64,000 nt of DNA from Corythucha ciliata (Eukaryota > Arthropoda > Insecta > Hemiptera > Tingidae), in the NCBI GenBank assembly GCA_038030265.1, contig CM075938.1:10269009-10333008 (forward strand), read 5' to 3'. The notes under the pieces were generated by a model. That model had not been told where the DNA came from, did not search any database, and was given only the letters and a program-made list of their open reading frames with translations. The position numbers and the translations under genes are program-made. Positions 20,936 through 33,830 of the stretch are shown piece after piece; positions within the stretch are counted from its first letter, which is position 1; each line of letters begins with the position of its first letter.

Positions 20936-23085
20936 AGCGTTAAATTATGGATTTTTGTCAATTTAAGCAAAAAATGAACGATTTTATACACCTCACGTCC
21001 GCAAATTAGCCAGTTATCTTAATTCATAACCGATTTTCCCAATTTTAGCCGAGAATTAGCGATTTATTGTCCCAATTTTGTCAGCGAATTAGCTTTCATC
21101 TTAATTTTAGCCGCAGAATAGTGATCATCTTCACATTCAGTCATGATATTACTGTTTTTTTCTCTCAATTTTACCAACGAAGTTGCCTCTGGAAACCGTG
21201 ACTTTCCATTTCCTCAATTTTAGCCGAAAATTAGCGCTTGTTCTCCATTTTATGTGTGAATTAGCGCCATCTTCTTCATTTTAGTCATTGATTAGTGATT
21301 AAAAAAAAAATTTTTTAGCCGTCAATTGCCACTTTTTATTCATTTTAGTCACGAACTGGCCTTCACAAAGATGCGAGTGGCGTTTTTGTAATTGTAGCCG
21401 CGGAATAAACGCTTTTATTTTTACAATCAATTGATGAATCGTCGATTTTTCTCTATTTTAGCCACGTATTGAAATTTTTTCTAATTTAAGCCGCTATAAT
21501 TAAGCATTTTTTCTTAATAAAAGAAGCGAATTGAAATTTGCCCGCATTCAGCATCGAATCCAACAGCATTTTTTCTATGTTATCCACGATTTAGCGCTTT
21601 TTCTGAATTTTTCCCGTGATGCTACATCACCATACGCCGTTTTTACTCTTCTCAATTTTGGCCGCAAACTGGTGAATTTCCTACTAGCGGTTTTCCTACA
21701 TTTCAGACGCGCAAAAGTAAAGTTTTCCTCAATGCAAATTAGCGCTTTGCACACTACATGTGCGGAATGAGCGCTTTTTTTTTGGTTTTCCAAGTTTATT
21801 CGCATACCAACGATTTTTCTCCAGTTTAGTCGTGAATTATAGTTTTTCCTATTTTTAGCCACGAATAAGCGATTTTCCATGATGTTAACCACGAATTACT
21901 GTTTTTTTTCTCAATTTTATCCGTGATTTAGCGCCTTTTCTCATTTGTTTCTATGAAGTAGCGTTTTTACACTCTGAATTAGCAATTTTGCTCAATTCGG
22001 CCGTAAAGTGGTGAATTTCCAAATTTTAGCCTTTTGTAACTAGCGGTCTTCCTACATTTCAGACGCGCATAATTAGTTTTCCTCAGTTTTTGTTGTAAAG
22101 TAGCGCTTCCACACTTTATCCGCGGATTGAGTTTTTTTTTTTTTTTTTGTACAATTTTATTCGAAAATCGATTTTTTCTCCAGTTTAGTCGTGAAAGTTA
22201 TAGTTTTTCCTATTTTTAGCCGTGAATTAGCGATTTTCCTTAATTTCAAACCTCGAATAAAAATGTTTTTTTCATTTTAACCGCAAATCACTGTATTTTC
22301 GAAATTTTATCCACGATTTAGCGCTTTATACAAATTTTTGCCTCGAAGTAGCGAGTTCACTCTTCGAATTAGCACTTTATCTCAATTTCTACCATGAATT
22401 AGCAATTTTTCTTAATTTTGGCCGGGAAACTGGTGAATTTCCTAATTTTAGCCGCTAGGTAACTAGCGATGTGCGATGTCTTTAAATTTCCTTAGTTTTC
22501 CTCAATTTTCGCTGTAAATTAGCACTTTGTCCAAACTTTATCAGCGGGAATGAACGCTATTCTACAATTTTATTGTTGAATCTTAGATTTTGCTCCATTC
22601 CAGCCGTGAATTCTACTTTTTCCTGATTTTAAGCCGTGAACTAAATTGTTTCTTCATTTTTGCCGCGATTTTCCTGCTTGATTTAGTGCTTTTTTCTCAA
22701 TTTTTGCCGCGTCCAAGCAATTATTATCAATTTTAAGCGCAATTTTCACTACAATCTTCGAATTATCGATTTTTATCAATTTCTGCCGTAAGTTGGCCAT
22801 TTTGCTCTGTTATAGCCGCGAGCATTTTTCCTCATTTTTTTTCACCGCTAATAGCGATTTTTCTCTACAAACCAGGCTCGGGTTGCTTTTCTCAATACTT
22901 ACTGTTAAATGAAGTTTTCTTACAATTTTATCCAAATATTAGCGCTTTTTCCTTAATCTAGACGCTGATTGGTGATTTTGTTCACTTTTAGCCCCAAAGT
23001 TACCAGTAGAAGCCACGTTTTCTTCAATTTAACAGTGAATTTCACTTTCAAGCCTTTTATAAGTAGATACGAGGGATAATTCCGT
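20936..23085 (+). repeat. sat-2 array, plus orientation
   Basis: Long run of diverged TTTTTCTCAATTTTAGC / GCGAATTAGCG units. Several neighbouring blocks resemble each other over about 350 bp (for example the stretches with CCTACATTTCAGACGCGC at about 21,690 and 22,050), suggesting a higher-order unit. No genes. Confidence 0.85.
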
Positions 23086-23148
23086 CGCCGGTATTTTAAT
23101 TGCTTCACGGTGACGCTCTTAGGAGACGCAGAGGGAGGAATGAGCATA

Positions 23149-23224
23149 TTGCCAAACCGGCAATTGGCAGCGTATTGGACTAGCATTCCAGAGGTTGTGG
23201 GTTCGAATCCCGCTGGGGAGTCCA
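23149..23224 (+). tRNA. tRNA-like sequence, anticodon AGC, probably a pseudogene or SINE head
   Basis: The 3' half folds perfectly: anticodon stem TTGGA / TCCAG around loop CTAGCAT (anticodon AGC, T33 present), 5-nt variable loop, T stem GTGGG / CCCGC around TTCGAAT. Positions A14, G18, G19 and A21 fit, and total length is 73 nt followed by CCA in the DNA. The 5' half is poor: T8 is A, only two of four D-stem pairs form, the acceptor stem pairs at five of seven positions, and the Ala identity pair G3-U70 is absent. The pol III B box GGTTCGAATCC is intact. A SINE head or retro-tRNA pseudogene is more likely than a working tRNA-Ala. Confidence 0.6.
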
Positions 23225-23434
23225 TTTTATCTCAAAGCACGGATTGTGTTAGGCTTTGCCATTCCGAGTCGTCCGAGTAATATTAGTTTGATTGAATTAT
23301 CACGTTTTTTCAATTTTACTGATGGATTAAAAAAATGTTCGTCATTTTAGCCACGAATGAAAGTTTTTCATAATTTTAGCCGCTTTTTTCACGTAGTATG
23401 TACAGTTAAAACCATGAACTTGACACTGGAGACT

Positions 23435-23615
23435 TTCTGTGGTTGGCCTTTCGAGTGGTTGAACCATTGCTGTGGTTTGGGCTTTTTCTGTAGTTGGACT
23501 TTTGCTGGGGTTGGGCCTTTTGCTGTGGTTGGAGCTTTGTTGTGGTTTGAGCTTTGCAGTGGTTGGACCTTTGCTGTGGTTGGACCGTTGCTGTGGTTGG
23601 ACCACAATAGAATAG
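23435..23615 (+). repeat. 17-18-bp minisatellite, short array
   Basis: About ten diverged units of GCTGTGGTTGGACCTTT, the same family as 8,958-9,830 but in the opposite orientation. Confidence 0.9.
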
Positions 23616-23619
23616 CAAC

Positions 23620-26600
23620 GGTTCAACCAACCGGCTGCTACTCCAGTATTTTCTTCATCTCTACCCTGTCCTATGCGCGTAGGTGTCGCGCAATTTCAGC
23701 GATTCCGCAGTTTGAAGCGTGTTGCAATTTTACAGCGGTAAATGGCCAGAGTTTCCTATCTGTGCGATTTTTGTGAGTGGGTGACATCGTGTTATCATTT
23801 TTTCCTCGAGAAACAAAGTCAAAACTTCGAAACATTTGAAAATATCCCGCTCACGTGGGGCACGGGATCAGAGTAATTGTCGTATTAAGGCTAAAAATAT
23901 CGATTTATCGTCCATGCACCTGATGGTGACGCTACTGCGGTGCGGGGGTCACACTCGATGGTCCGTATTTAAGCCGATAGGGCTTTTTGATTCCATAAAT
24001 ACGAAAAATTGAACAATTTTTACCCCATCTACCCCTTCAGCCATAAAGTCTGACATAAAAATGAATGCATATAGTTTTCTTTTGCACTCCGTATTTATAG
24101 GGGTGAGTGGGAGAAAGGTTATCATAATATCTAATCGTTACAAAGGGATTCATGCGGCGGCATGTTAAAAAAGGGAAAACTTTTTACCTCTTGTTCGCGT
24201 GATTCTCAAATTTACATAAAACCCCGCCGACATGCGAACACACTAAAAGTCGTTCTCTCTGTACGCTATCAAAAAACGCGAGGCGAGCCTATTCGTTCGA
24301 AATAATTTAAGTTTATTTTTGTTTCAAAAACCGAAATTACTCTCGGAGGTTTGTTTTTTTCTTTTTGTTTATACTTCCTTTACTTTTCTCATTCCAGTAA
24401 ACGTTGGCCCAGGCGTTGTTTGGCACTGAAGACGCTCTTACCCCCCCCCCCTTCCTCCCTGCCATGGCTTCACAACTCAACCGTTCATGAATAATTTACA
24501 GTTTACCCAAGCGCTATGCAAATGATTTCAACCTTTCTTTTTCACTTTATTTTTACTATTTATTTTTTCTTGGAGGGATGAAATTGAGGGTATGTAGGTT
24601 ACCGGGTTTTAATTTAGATTATTGTCTGATTAAAATTTTCTTTGATGGTGTTGATAGTGGCGGGAGGGGTAATATAAAAAGAAGAAAGGAATTACAGAAC
24701 TATGTTTGTCGAGGATGTAGAGCCAAGTTTCTCTCGTTTCCCTCGGTTGAGAATTTTGTTAATTATTGTACTGTTTGGGGGCATACTTGGGGGCAACTGG
24801 TAAAATGTAATTAGAGAGAAGGAAGGGATTCTAGTCGCTTCTTCTTGAAAGTCGTGGAAACGGGGGTGGGAGCCCTCGGGTGAGAGGTGGATATTACCGC
24901 TTGGGGTGTTGTTGAGGGGTGCATTGTGGGGAGGGGGAGGGTTTCTGGGAAAGGACGAGAGGACGGGTTTTAATATCCAACCCTCACACTTAAATGTATT
25001 AAAGTATACTCGGTTTTCTTGCCTTCGCGACCGACCGAGTAATTTGCTTCACTTGTTCCAACAGTGTGGAAGGGTTGTAGTGGGGGGGGGGATGGAAAGA
25101 AAATTGTTGTCCGAAGGAAGTCGTTCGTCGCAATTTCGTGTGAAGAGCCCGCGCCCACACAACAAACTAGGTGACCCACTAATTTTTCATTGATCTAGAC
25201 AGACTTTGAGTTATTCATTAATCCCTTTTACTATAATTTAACACGTGAATTGGGACGCCTTCCCTTCTTTTGTACTCAAACGGGGACGCCTTTTCGACTT
25301 TAATTAAATCGTCAAACAACTCCTGTTTAAATCCGTGTGAATTAAAGCTTTACGCCATGTTTATTTGCTGGGAAGTCGACGGTTTTTAAACTAAAATTAA
25401 TGGTCTGAGTCGACCACCCAAAGGGCTTTATTCATTCTCTTGTTTTCCTAAAAATGTCCTCGAGGATGAGGAGTGGTAGAAGTAGAAATTTTACTGACAT
25501 AAGTGGGGAGGGGGGTGGTGGCAAGGGAGTCGGTTCTTGTGACAAGTCCACTCCAAGTGTTGAGAAGCTGACAGCTCTTTTCTACTCTCTCTGAAAACAT
25601 GAACAACGCGCCTTCAAGGAGAGCCCTGGGGCTTATTTTTAGAGCGGAGAACATTGATTGATGTTTTGTAAACTACACAAAAGAAATAAATTATGAAAAC
25701 AAGATTAAAAAAAAGAAATTCTCATTCTTTATTTTCCCCCGCGCTTTTTCTTTTTCTTCAACACTCCCAAAAAAAAAACTCCGTTTTTCCCCCTCAACAC
25801 CATATACAGCCATCGGAAAGTGATCGATGGCGCTAAATGAGCTTCCGGCGACAGAAAACACCCCTCTACCCCATCCCTTAGCAATCCTTTGCGTCTTTCA
25901 CCGTCCAAACAACGCGGTGCCAGTGAGGACCCAAACCCTTTTCCCCAAAATTAGCCCGATTCCCCCCCCCCCACCGACCTCACCATACCAGCCGTTACCA
26001 TTCCTATAGGATTTTGTCCCTTTTATTCTCGGAATCAAACAAAAGTTTTTCATGTTTAATGAACCAAATGAAAAAGAATTTCGCTAAAAAAGAGTAGAAT
26101 GTGGTAAATCCGTGAGTTTTAAAAAGAAAATAACCCTTTCACCACCGCCACGCTTTGACCCCCGCGAAAGAGATTTGTACACACTATAGATAGCATCGCT
26201 ATACACGCATTCCCCGTAAATGGTGTGCTCCCCCCCCCTTTTTTTTTGTTTTTACAAAACACGTAATAACGCTCTCTGGCATTCTAAAACAAAAAACTTA
26301 GCGCAAAACTAAAAATATCACCGTGATAATTTTACTATATCAAGCAGGAGAAAAACAAAATGATTCAACCGAATAAACACAACGAAGAGGGAAAAATTTG
26401 ACCTCTTTTTACAGAAACATCCCCACCCCATCGCTCTACCACCTTGATTGCAATTCAAATAAGATTACATTTATCTAAAGAAGATGAATCCTTTACAGGA
26501 AACTGGAATAATTCGCTCCCCTCCCCCTCCCACACTATCTTTCTTAACGGTCATCTATATAAATACAATAGAATTTCCGACAGCTAACCCAACCAAAAAT

Positions 26601-27905
26601 CTTGGGCTTTTCGTCTTGATCCCCTTCGGTGTTTCTTCACAGTTGAACTTTGTGAAAAGCCTTCACCCTACACCCCCCCCTCACCATCACCCAAAACCAC
26701 GACCGAGGATCCAATAAAAAAAAGAAGGGTCTTTCGCGAAGGAATAAATCGCATTTATGAACCGTTGATTCAAAGCGGAATAAGAATAAGACGGAGAATG
26801 TTGGATGGTGAGGGGTGAGGTGGGGGTAAAAGAAGGAAATCTAGTAGATTGAAACAAAGGAATAATAAATATTTAAGGTTTGGAAAAAAAATAATCCATA
26901 ATAGCTCCCTTCTACGACGTAGTTTTCCTTTACCTCCTCCCGACAAATACTTTTCATTTCATGTTTTCCTTTCGCCTTTTGTTCTGCACGGAAAGAAAAA
27001 AATGTTCGGTTCGCCAAAATCATAAAACTGTGACAATCCACCACAAAATATATCATCGCGCCGAGCCAAAGACGTGAAATTTGCCCTTTAAAGCGCAAAC
27101 GACACGAAATTTCATTCTGACCGACTGAAAATCCTAGAAAAAGCCACTTTCCCGACATTTACGTGTGGAAATTAGACATGTAAGGTCAGAAATTACAGCG
27201 TTCACGCTTCGAATGAGCCCAATCCGTACATTTGTGATTTGAATTTACCTATGTTTTTGAACGAGCCACAGCGCAAACGGTTTGAAACAGCCAGAATCGT
27301 GAAATTTCGCGTTGCTTTTTTATGTCACACAAACAACGCCGCGAAATTGGTTTTGGAAGCCTCGAGCTGATATTCCTATCAGCTAAATTTCAAGTTTGAC
27401 GTGAAGATTTTCAAGAATTTGCAACATCCACGGATCTTGATTTCCGCAATATTGTAAACTTCACCAGGGCCTGTTTTTTTTGTGTACTCGGAGCTTTCTG
27501 GATCCTCTGAATTAAGATTTTGGCAAACAAACTCTTCAAGTTACATACTTGACATGGCCCCTGATACTCTAACGAGCATGATCGACAGCGTTAGGCTTGC
27601 AGCTTTTACGTTTCGACATCGGGTTCCCCCATATTATACGCGTACAGGTTAGGTTTGAACCCTAGGCGACATTTCCCGAAGGGTAAGGACTGCTCGTGAC
27701 TCGTGATTGATCGACAATAGGCTAAAAACCAAATGGTTTCGACCGTCAGAAAAGCCCGCCATATGGTTTTAATCAGAGGTTCTGGCCTGTCATTATAGGA
27801 CATGACATTCTACAGTGCAACGAAGTGATGGCTACTGTGACCAGAAACGACGATAGGGAGGGGCAACCGGGTCTGTTGGCCCCTTTTTTAGCCCAAAAAA
27901 CCCTT
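23620..27905. other. single-copy-looking block, no gene recognised
   Basis: Lacks the satellites. Contains C runs near 24,440, 25,966, 26,230 and 26,670, a G run near 25,081, and several A/T runs. The 27,130-27,480 part is weakly repetitive. Open frames are below 110 codons and none shows a recognisable domain. Nothing else supportable was seen. Confidence 0.6.
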
Positions 27906-27909
27906 TTAC

Positions 27910-29615
27910 AGTAGTTGGAGCTTTCCATTGCTGTGGTTTCGAGCTTTCCTATGGTTAGGAGCTTTGCTGTGGTTGGAGCTTTGCTGTGGTTGGAGCTTTG
28001 CTGTGGTTGGAGCTTTGCTGTGGTTTGGAGCTTTGCTGTAGTTCGGAGCTTTGCTGTGGTTCGGAGCTTAGCTGTGGTTTGGAGCATTCCTGTGGTTTGG
28101 AGTTTTGCTGTGGTTTGGAGCCTTGCCGTGATTTGGAGCTTTCCTGTGGTTTGGAGCCTTGCTGTGGTCTGGAGCTTTGCTGAAGTTTGGAGCTTTGCTG
28201 TGGTCTAGAGCTTTGCTGTAGTTTGGATCGTTGAAGTGGTTTGGACCATTGCTGTGACTTGGAGCCTTGCTGCGGTTGGGAGCTTAGATGTGGTTAGGAG
28301 CACTGCTGTGGTTTGGAGCATTGAAGTTGTGTGGAGCTTTTCTGTGGTATGGAGCTTTGCTGTGGTTGGAGCATTGCTGTGGATGGAGCTTTGCTGTGGT
28401 TGGAGCTTTGCTGTGGTTGGGAGCATTGCTGTGGTTAGAGCTTTGATGTGGTTTCGACCATTGCTGTGATTTGGAGCCTTGGTGCGGTTGGGAGCTTTGC
28501 TGTGTTTGGAGAAGTGCTGTTGTATGGAGCTTTCCTATGGCTTGGAGTATTTCTGTGGTACGGAGCTTTGCTGTGGTTTGGAGCTTTGCTGTGGTTTGGA
28601 GCTTTGCTGTGGTTTGGAGCTTTGCTGTGGTTTGGAGCTTTGCTGTGGTTTGGAGCATAGCCGTGGTTTGGAGCATTGCTGTGGTTTGGAGCATTGCTGT
28701 TGTTTGGAGCTTTTCTGTGGTATGGAGCTTTGCTGTGGTTGGAGCTTAGATGTGGTTAGGAGCACTGCTGTGGTTTGGAGCTTTCCTATGGTTTGGAGCT
28801 TTGCTGTGGTTTGGAGCTTTGCTGTAGTTTGGAGCGTTGATGTGGTTTGGTGCTTAGCTGTGGTTTGGAGGTCTGCTGTGGTTGGAGCTTTGCTGTGGTT
28901 TGGAGCATTGCTGTTGTTTGGAGCTTTTCTGTGGTATGGAGCTTTGCTGTGGTTGGAGCATAGATTTGGTTAGGAGCACTGCTGTGGTTTGGAGCTTTCC
29001 TATGGTTTGGTGCTTTGATGTGGTCTGGAGCTTTGCAGTAGTTTGGAGCGTTGATGTGGTTTGGTGCTTACCTGTGGTTTGGAGCCGTGCCTTGATTTGT
29101 AGCTTTGCTGTGGTTTGGAGCTTTGCTGTGGTTTGGAGCTTTGCTGTGGTTTGGAGCTTTGCTGTAGTTTGGAGCGTTGCTGTGGTTTGGAGCTTTGCTG
29201 TGGTTTGGAGCTTTGCTGTGGTTTGGAGCTTTGCTGTAGTTTGGAGCGTTGCTGTGGTTTGGTCCTTAGCTGTGGTTTGGAGGTTTGCTGTGGTTTGGAG
29301 TTTGCTGTGGTTTGGAGGCTTGCCGTGATTTGGAGCTTTGCTGTAGTTTGGAGCGTTGATGTGGTACTTTGATGTAGTTTGGATCTTTCCTGTGGCTTGG
29401 AGCTTTGCCGTGGTTTGGTGGTTGCTGTGGTACTTTGATGTAGTTTGGATCTTTCCTGTGGCTTGGAGCTTTGCTGTGGTTTGGAGCTTTGATGTTCTTT
29501 GGAGCTTTGCTGTCGTGGGATATTATATGTTGTTGGTACTTTACTGTGTGTTTGGGTGGGAGACATACTGTGGTTTCGAGATTTCATGGGGTTTGGAGGT
29601 TTGAAGATTTGCTGC
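27910..29615 (+). repeat. 18-bp minisatellite (GCTGTGGTTTGGAGCTTT), long array
   Basis: Roughly 95 tandem units of GCTGTGGTTTGGAGCTTT and 17-bp variants. Because 18 is divisible by three, stop-free frames spell AVVWSF, CCGLEL or LWFGAL repeats. These are artefacts of the repeat. Higher-order duplication is visible: the variant block with TTAGGAGCACTGCTGTGG recurs near 28,296, 28,756 and 28,970, and a roughly 81-bp unit is duplicated at about 29,355-29,500. Confidence 0.95.
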
Positions 29616-29639
29616 CGTTGGGCCTTTTCGTGTGTTGAA

Positions 29640-30700
29640 TTATTTGGCTAAAAGATAGGGATTTTTTTTTTCAATTTTTGCCTCGAAATATAGTTTCCCT
29701 CAATTTTAACCGCAAATTAGCGCTTCTTACCTCTTCAGCAGTGAATTCACGCTTGTTCTCATTTTGAGCATCAAAATTTTGATTTTCTTAATTTCAGACG
29801 CACTAATTATTGTGATTTTCTTTAATATTGTCCTCAAACCAGCGTTGTAAGAACTATTTTTGCCCCGAATTATGATTTTTTTTTTACTTTAAGCTACATG
29901 GGTTGTCGCTTCTTTCAGCATTCGGCTAGAAATTTCCTTCAAAAGTCACAGATTTTTGTTTTTATAAATTTGAGCTGAGAATAAAAATTTTACTTAATGT
30001 TAGATGTGAATTATATAACGTTTTACTAAATTCAGCTGTGAAGCCGAATTTTCTCTATTGTATCCGTGAATTAGCGTTTTCCCCGATTTCATCTATGAAT
30101 TTGCGATTTAGCTAAATTTTACCCGCGAATCAATTAGCGTTTTTTTTTTCATTCATTTGTGTCATTGAATTAGGATTGCCTTAATTTTAGCCACTAATTA
30201 GCGCTTTTTAAAATTTCATTAGCGACTTAGCGATTTTTCTAAATTTTATCAAATATTCGTTCAGCGATTTTCTCAATTTTAGCTGCTAATTAGCAATTCT
30301 TCCACAATTTCATTCGTGAATTAGCGCTTTTCGTAGATGTAGCCGCGAATTAGTGACTTTTCCCTGGTGCATCCGCAAATGGGCGATTTTTTGCAACTTC
30401 AACTTGCGAATTTTTATTTTAAATTTTAACTGTGATTTTTTCCACTTTTTTAAGCGTGATTCTTGTCTTTTTAAAGCCAATTACCGCATAAAGCATAAAG
30501 CGGAGCACGTATCAATTTTTACCAAAAAAACAGCTAGTTAGCAGGTCTCTCTTCATTTCAGCCATAAAGTGGCATCTACACACCTCGAATCAGCTTTTTA
30601 AAATCAATTTGGGCATGGAAGTTTCATAAAGATACAGCTAATGAAGAGTTATTCACAGTTTTAGCTAGAATATTAGTGCTTTTGCCAACTTTTTGCTGCG
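29640..30700 (+). repeat. sat-2 array, plus orientation
   Basis: Degenerate sat-2 units. The part 29,590-30,265, with the adjoining minisatellite, is a diverged inverted copy of 40,790-41,430. Confidence 0.8.
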
Positions 30701-30839
30701 TACTTGCCCCAAGAACATCAGATTATAGTACGCCTTCTCATCTTTATCTGCTTAAGGATCTAAAACAAAAAACTGGGGATTAGTGTTTTTCATCATTTTA
30801 AGGAACGAAGTTACCCCCAGAAGGCGCGATTTCTCTCAA

Positions 30840-33730
30840 TGGTCCTTCAAAATATTAGAAAATAAATGCGTGTGATTCAGTAAACAATTTTAATGAAACT
30901 GCCCTGAAGTACACGAGGGCTCTTGACATAATTTGATTGTTTCCCTTTTCATCATTCTCTCTCTGGCCCTGTCCGTTCATCATTACCCAGAATGCACTCT
31001 CTCTACTAGTGTCGTCACACCTCACGTCCTTTGATGTCCTAACTACATTGAGCAAATAGAAGTTAAATTGTTCTCCCTTTACTATATACCGCTCATAAAT
31101 AGTTTTCATCAACCAGTTACATCACTTCGTAAAATGCATTAAAATGGTCCTTTTAATCCTCCGCAAAATGATTGATTGCTGCACACGTTGGTGTGGGGGG
31201 GGGGGTTACGATTGAGCGCCGTTGTTTATAATTCCCTTTCGCCGGGAATCTCTCTCGGAGTGTTGGGCGAAGGGGATGGGTGGCAGGGTGGGAGGTCAAC
31301 GTCGCGCCATTGAAATATTGTCCAGCAGTCGAGAGCAATGCCAATCTTTGATTCCTTTTATGCCTTCTGTATAGTGTATTTCCCTACTGGCTCTATTCTA
31401 TACCTGGAAATCTGTACGAAATGCGCCCATTAGTCAATGTCAGTGGATGACCAAAATCGTTCGTCGATGAAAACAGAGAGAGGTTTCACATGCTTAATTA
31501 ACTAAGTGCCTCCGTTCGTTAATCATCGTTTTAATAACTCAACTCACGAGAAAAAGCTAGTGATTGGCGTGGGAGGGGGGGAAAAAAAGCGAATTGTTGA
31601 TTCCACCCCGGTAATGTCCAGATGAATTAAATCAGGTTGCGTTGATACAGTACAGGCGGAGGGGAGACTGTACAACGGTGGAACGTCGAGAGAAGAACTT
31701 GAGATGGATGGGTTGTTTGCTTTGAGTGGGGGGGGGGTCCACCCTCTTCTTCACCTTCACCATCCCTCTCATCTAAACCATAGCTCCTTTCTCAATGCCC
31801 CGGTAATCTACGCTATAAATTATGGATAAGGGATTGGGCATTTGTTGAAGAGCAATGAACGTGGGGGCACGGTGAAAAAGTAGTCGTTGTTGCTATGGTC
31901 GGGGGTGGGAGGGGGGTTATGGTGGAGGAAGAGTTCACTGTCGACTGATACCCCTTTTTGTGCCACCTTCACTCTTTAACTCTTTCCCTCTCTAAATGCT
32001 ACTGATTAAGAACAGTTGAGGCGAGAAATTTATGGGCATCAAATCCCGCTTTTGGGCATTTTTTTTTTCGTTTTCCCCCCTTTTCTTACAACCCCATTCA
32101 ATTAAAAAAAAAAAAAAAAAGAGGAAGACTTGAGGAATTATCGCAGGGTGACCCGCCTCTCATTCTCACAATCTTGAACCCTATCCTTGATGCTGAGGCT
32201 CGGATTTAACAAGCAGAAGAGGCTAAGAGAAATTTCGAGCACGTTCCATTACAACAATAATTAGCTGAGGAGAGTTTCGAACGGGAGAACGGAAAGGCGA
32301 TAAAGTTTATATACGGGATTTGCATCGATATTAGTTTCTGGTAGGGAAAGATTTATGTCCAGCCTTTAATTCTCTTCGACTGTTACTTAGGATGCTAATT
32401 ACTTCAACATGTTTTGTTTATTTTGGGAAAGGAGTGGGGACAAAAAATTAGAATTGTCCGAATATGGAGTTTAAAACCCACGAAATCACTGTGTAAAGAA
32501 AACAAACAAACAAAAAAAATCACTTTTCTCTCCTCTCGCAATCCATAACAAGGGTGCTGAATTAAAAGTAATACACGGAAAACCTTCTTAAGACCCCCCA
32601 CAGCGCGAGTCCGGATACTCCACTATGGTCATAAGGAGAAATTGACTGAAGCACGGGGATGAAAAAGAAGAAATAGGACGAAAAAAGAAGTTAAAGATAT
32701 CAAAATAAGGGACACATCGCGAATGATTTATCTCGTGTGAAATATATGCGCTGACTTTCACTTTAAAATCGCGATGCGATATACGCCCACGCCTCTCACG
32801 ACCCCTCCTTCCCTCCCTCATCATTACAACCACTGCAACAACCAGCTTTACCGTCTTGTTTTGAGTATCCAAGACCCCGTCGGGCACTTTGGCTATGTAT
32901 GGTAAGGGTTACTGTGTACAAAATAAAGAAGAGGAAGAAGAAGAAGAAATAAAGAAAGAAAAAAGACAACGCCAACAACGATGGGGCACCCATAGTCTGT
33001 AACAGTCGTGGTTTGGACGGGGGGTGGAGGGTTATAAGTCATGACCGACCATTTTATTTATGCCCTTTTCTCTTCCCAGGTGTCTTTAACTGCGGCTTTG
33101 AGCAGCAAGAAAAAAAATAAATAAAAATAAAGAAGAAAGACGGGGAAGATAAGATTGTAAAAATATAAAGGACGGGTGAATGTTGAAGTTCCGCTATAAG
33201 ACACATTTGTTGCTCGGGATTTGCTTGGTTTCATGTTTTAGACTTTTTCACTTCTCTTTAAAAGGACAATTCCAATAAATTAAAGTCTCTGACGTCTGAA
33301 CACGATAGGGTCAATTTTCAACGTAATCAATCGTGTTTCGTAATTACCCAACACTTGGGTGCTAATCCAACTGAGCTCCCTAAAGACTGTGACTCAGGAG
33401 GCAGAAGCGTCACGTTGCTTGATGGAGGCTACTGCGAGCCAGCCATCGGCGCATTCACATGAATTCATTACAGTTTACAGTACGATCTTTAGATATAAGT
33501 ATTAGAATGAAAAATTAAGACTCCGAAATTGATTTAACGATTTTGCAATCACCATTCCTCTAATAACGTAAATCTGAGTTTGTTTTTGTTCTCTGGTAAT
33601 GAAATTCTGGAAGTAAGTGTCCCTGTGTCCAGTTGTAAAGCCTATAAGTCATTTAATGAGCTCAAAATGACGGTCGCGCCATCGCGAGGCAGTTCCGGAC
33701 CTACTCATTTGCATATAGTTGCGGCGACCA
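30840..33730. other. single-copy-looking block, no gene recognised
   Basis: No satellite. G runs lie near 31,195, 31,726 and 31,915. There is a poly(A) near 32,104 and a purine-rich GAAGAAGAAG stretch near 32,930. No domain-bearing open frame and no traceable exon set were seen. Confidence 0.6.
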
Positions 33731-33749
33731 AAGGTCCTTCTCACGAGTT

Positions 33750-33830
33750 TTAATCCTCTATAAAGGAGGTCCTACGTTCCTTTGAAATCCTCTAAGAAGG
33801 TTCTATATGGTCCTTTGCGATCCTCTAAAG
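33750..33830. repeat. short tandem repeat of about 34 bp at the hAT-like target
   Basis: The motif ATCCTCTAAA--AGG recurs at about 33,755, 33,788 and 33,820. The last copy is cut at CTCTAAAG, and the same motif resumes at 38,967 (CTCTAAAGGACCC), as expected if 33,831-38,966 was inserted into it. Confidence 0.65.

Noticed and set aside
27640..27665. B-box-like GGTTCAAACC on the minus strand
   Set aside because: The T stem does not pair and no A box lies at the right distance.
27915..29600. Several overlapping open frames of 100-195 codons on both strands
   Set aside because: Same minisatellite artefact. No start context, domain or composition of a real protein.
33330..33400. tRNA-like A-box on the minus strand (GAGCTCAGTTGG)
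   Set aside because: D-arm-like sequence only. The anticodon loop lacks T33 and there is no B box or T arm.
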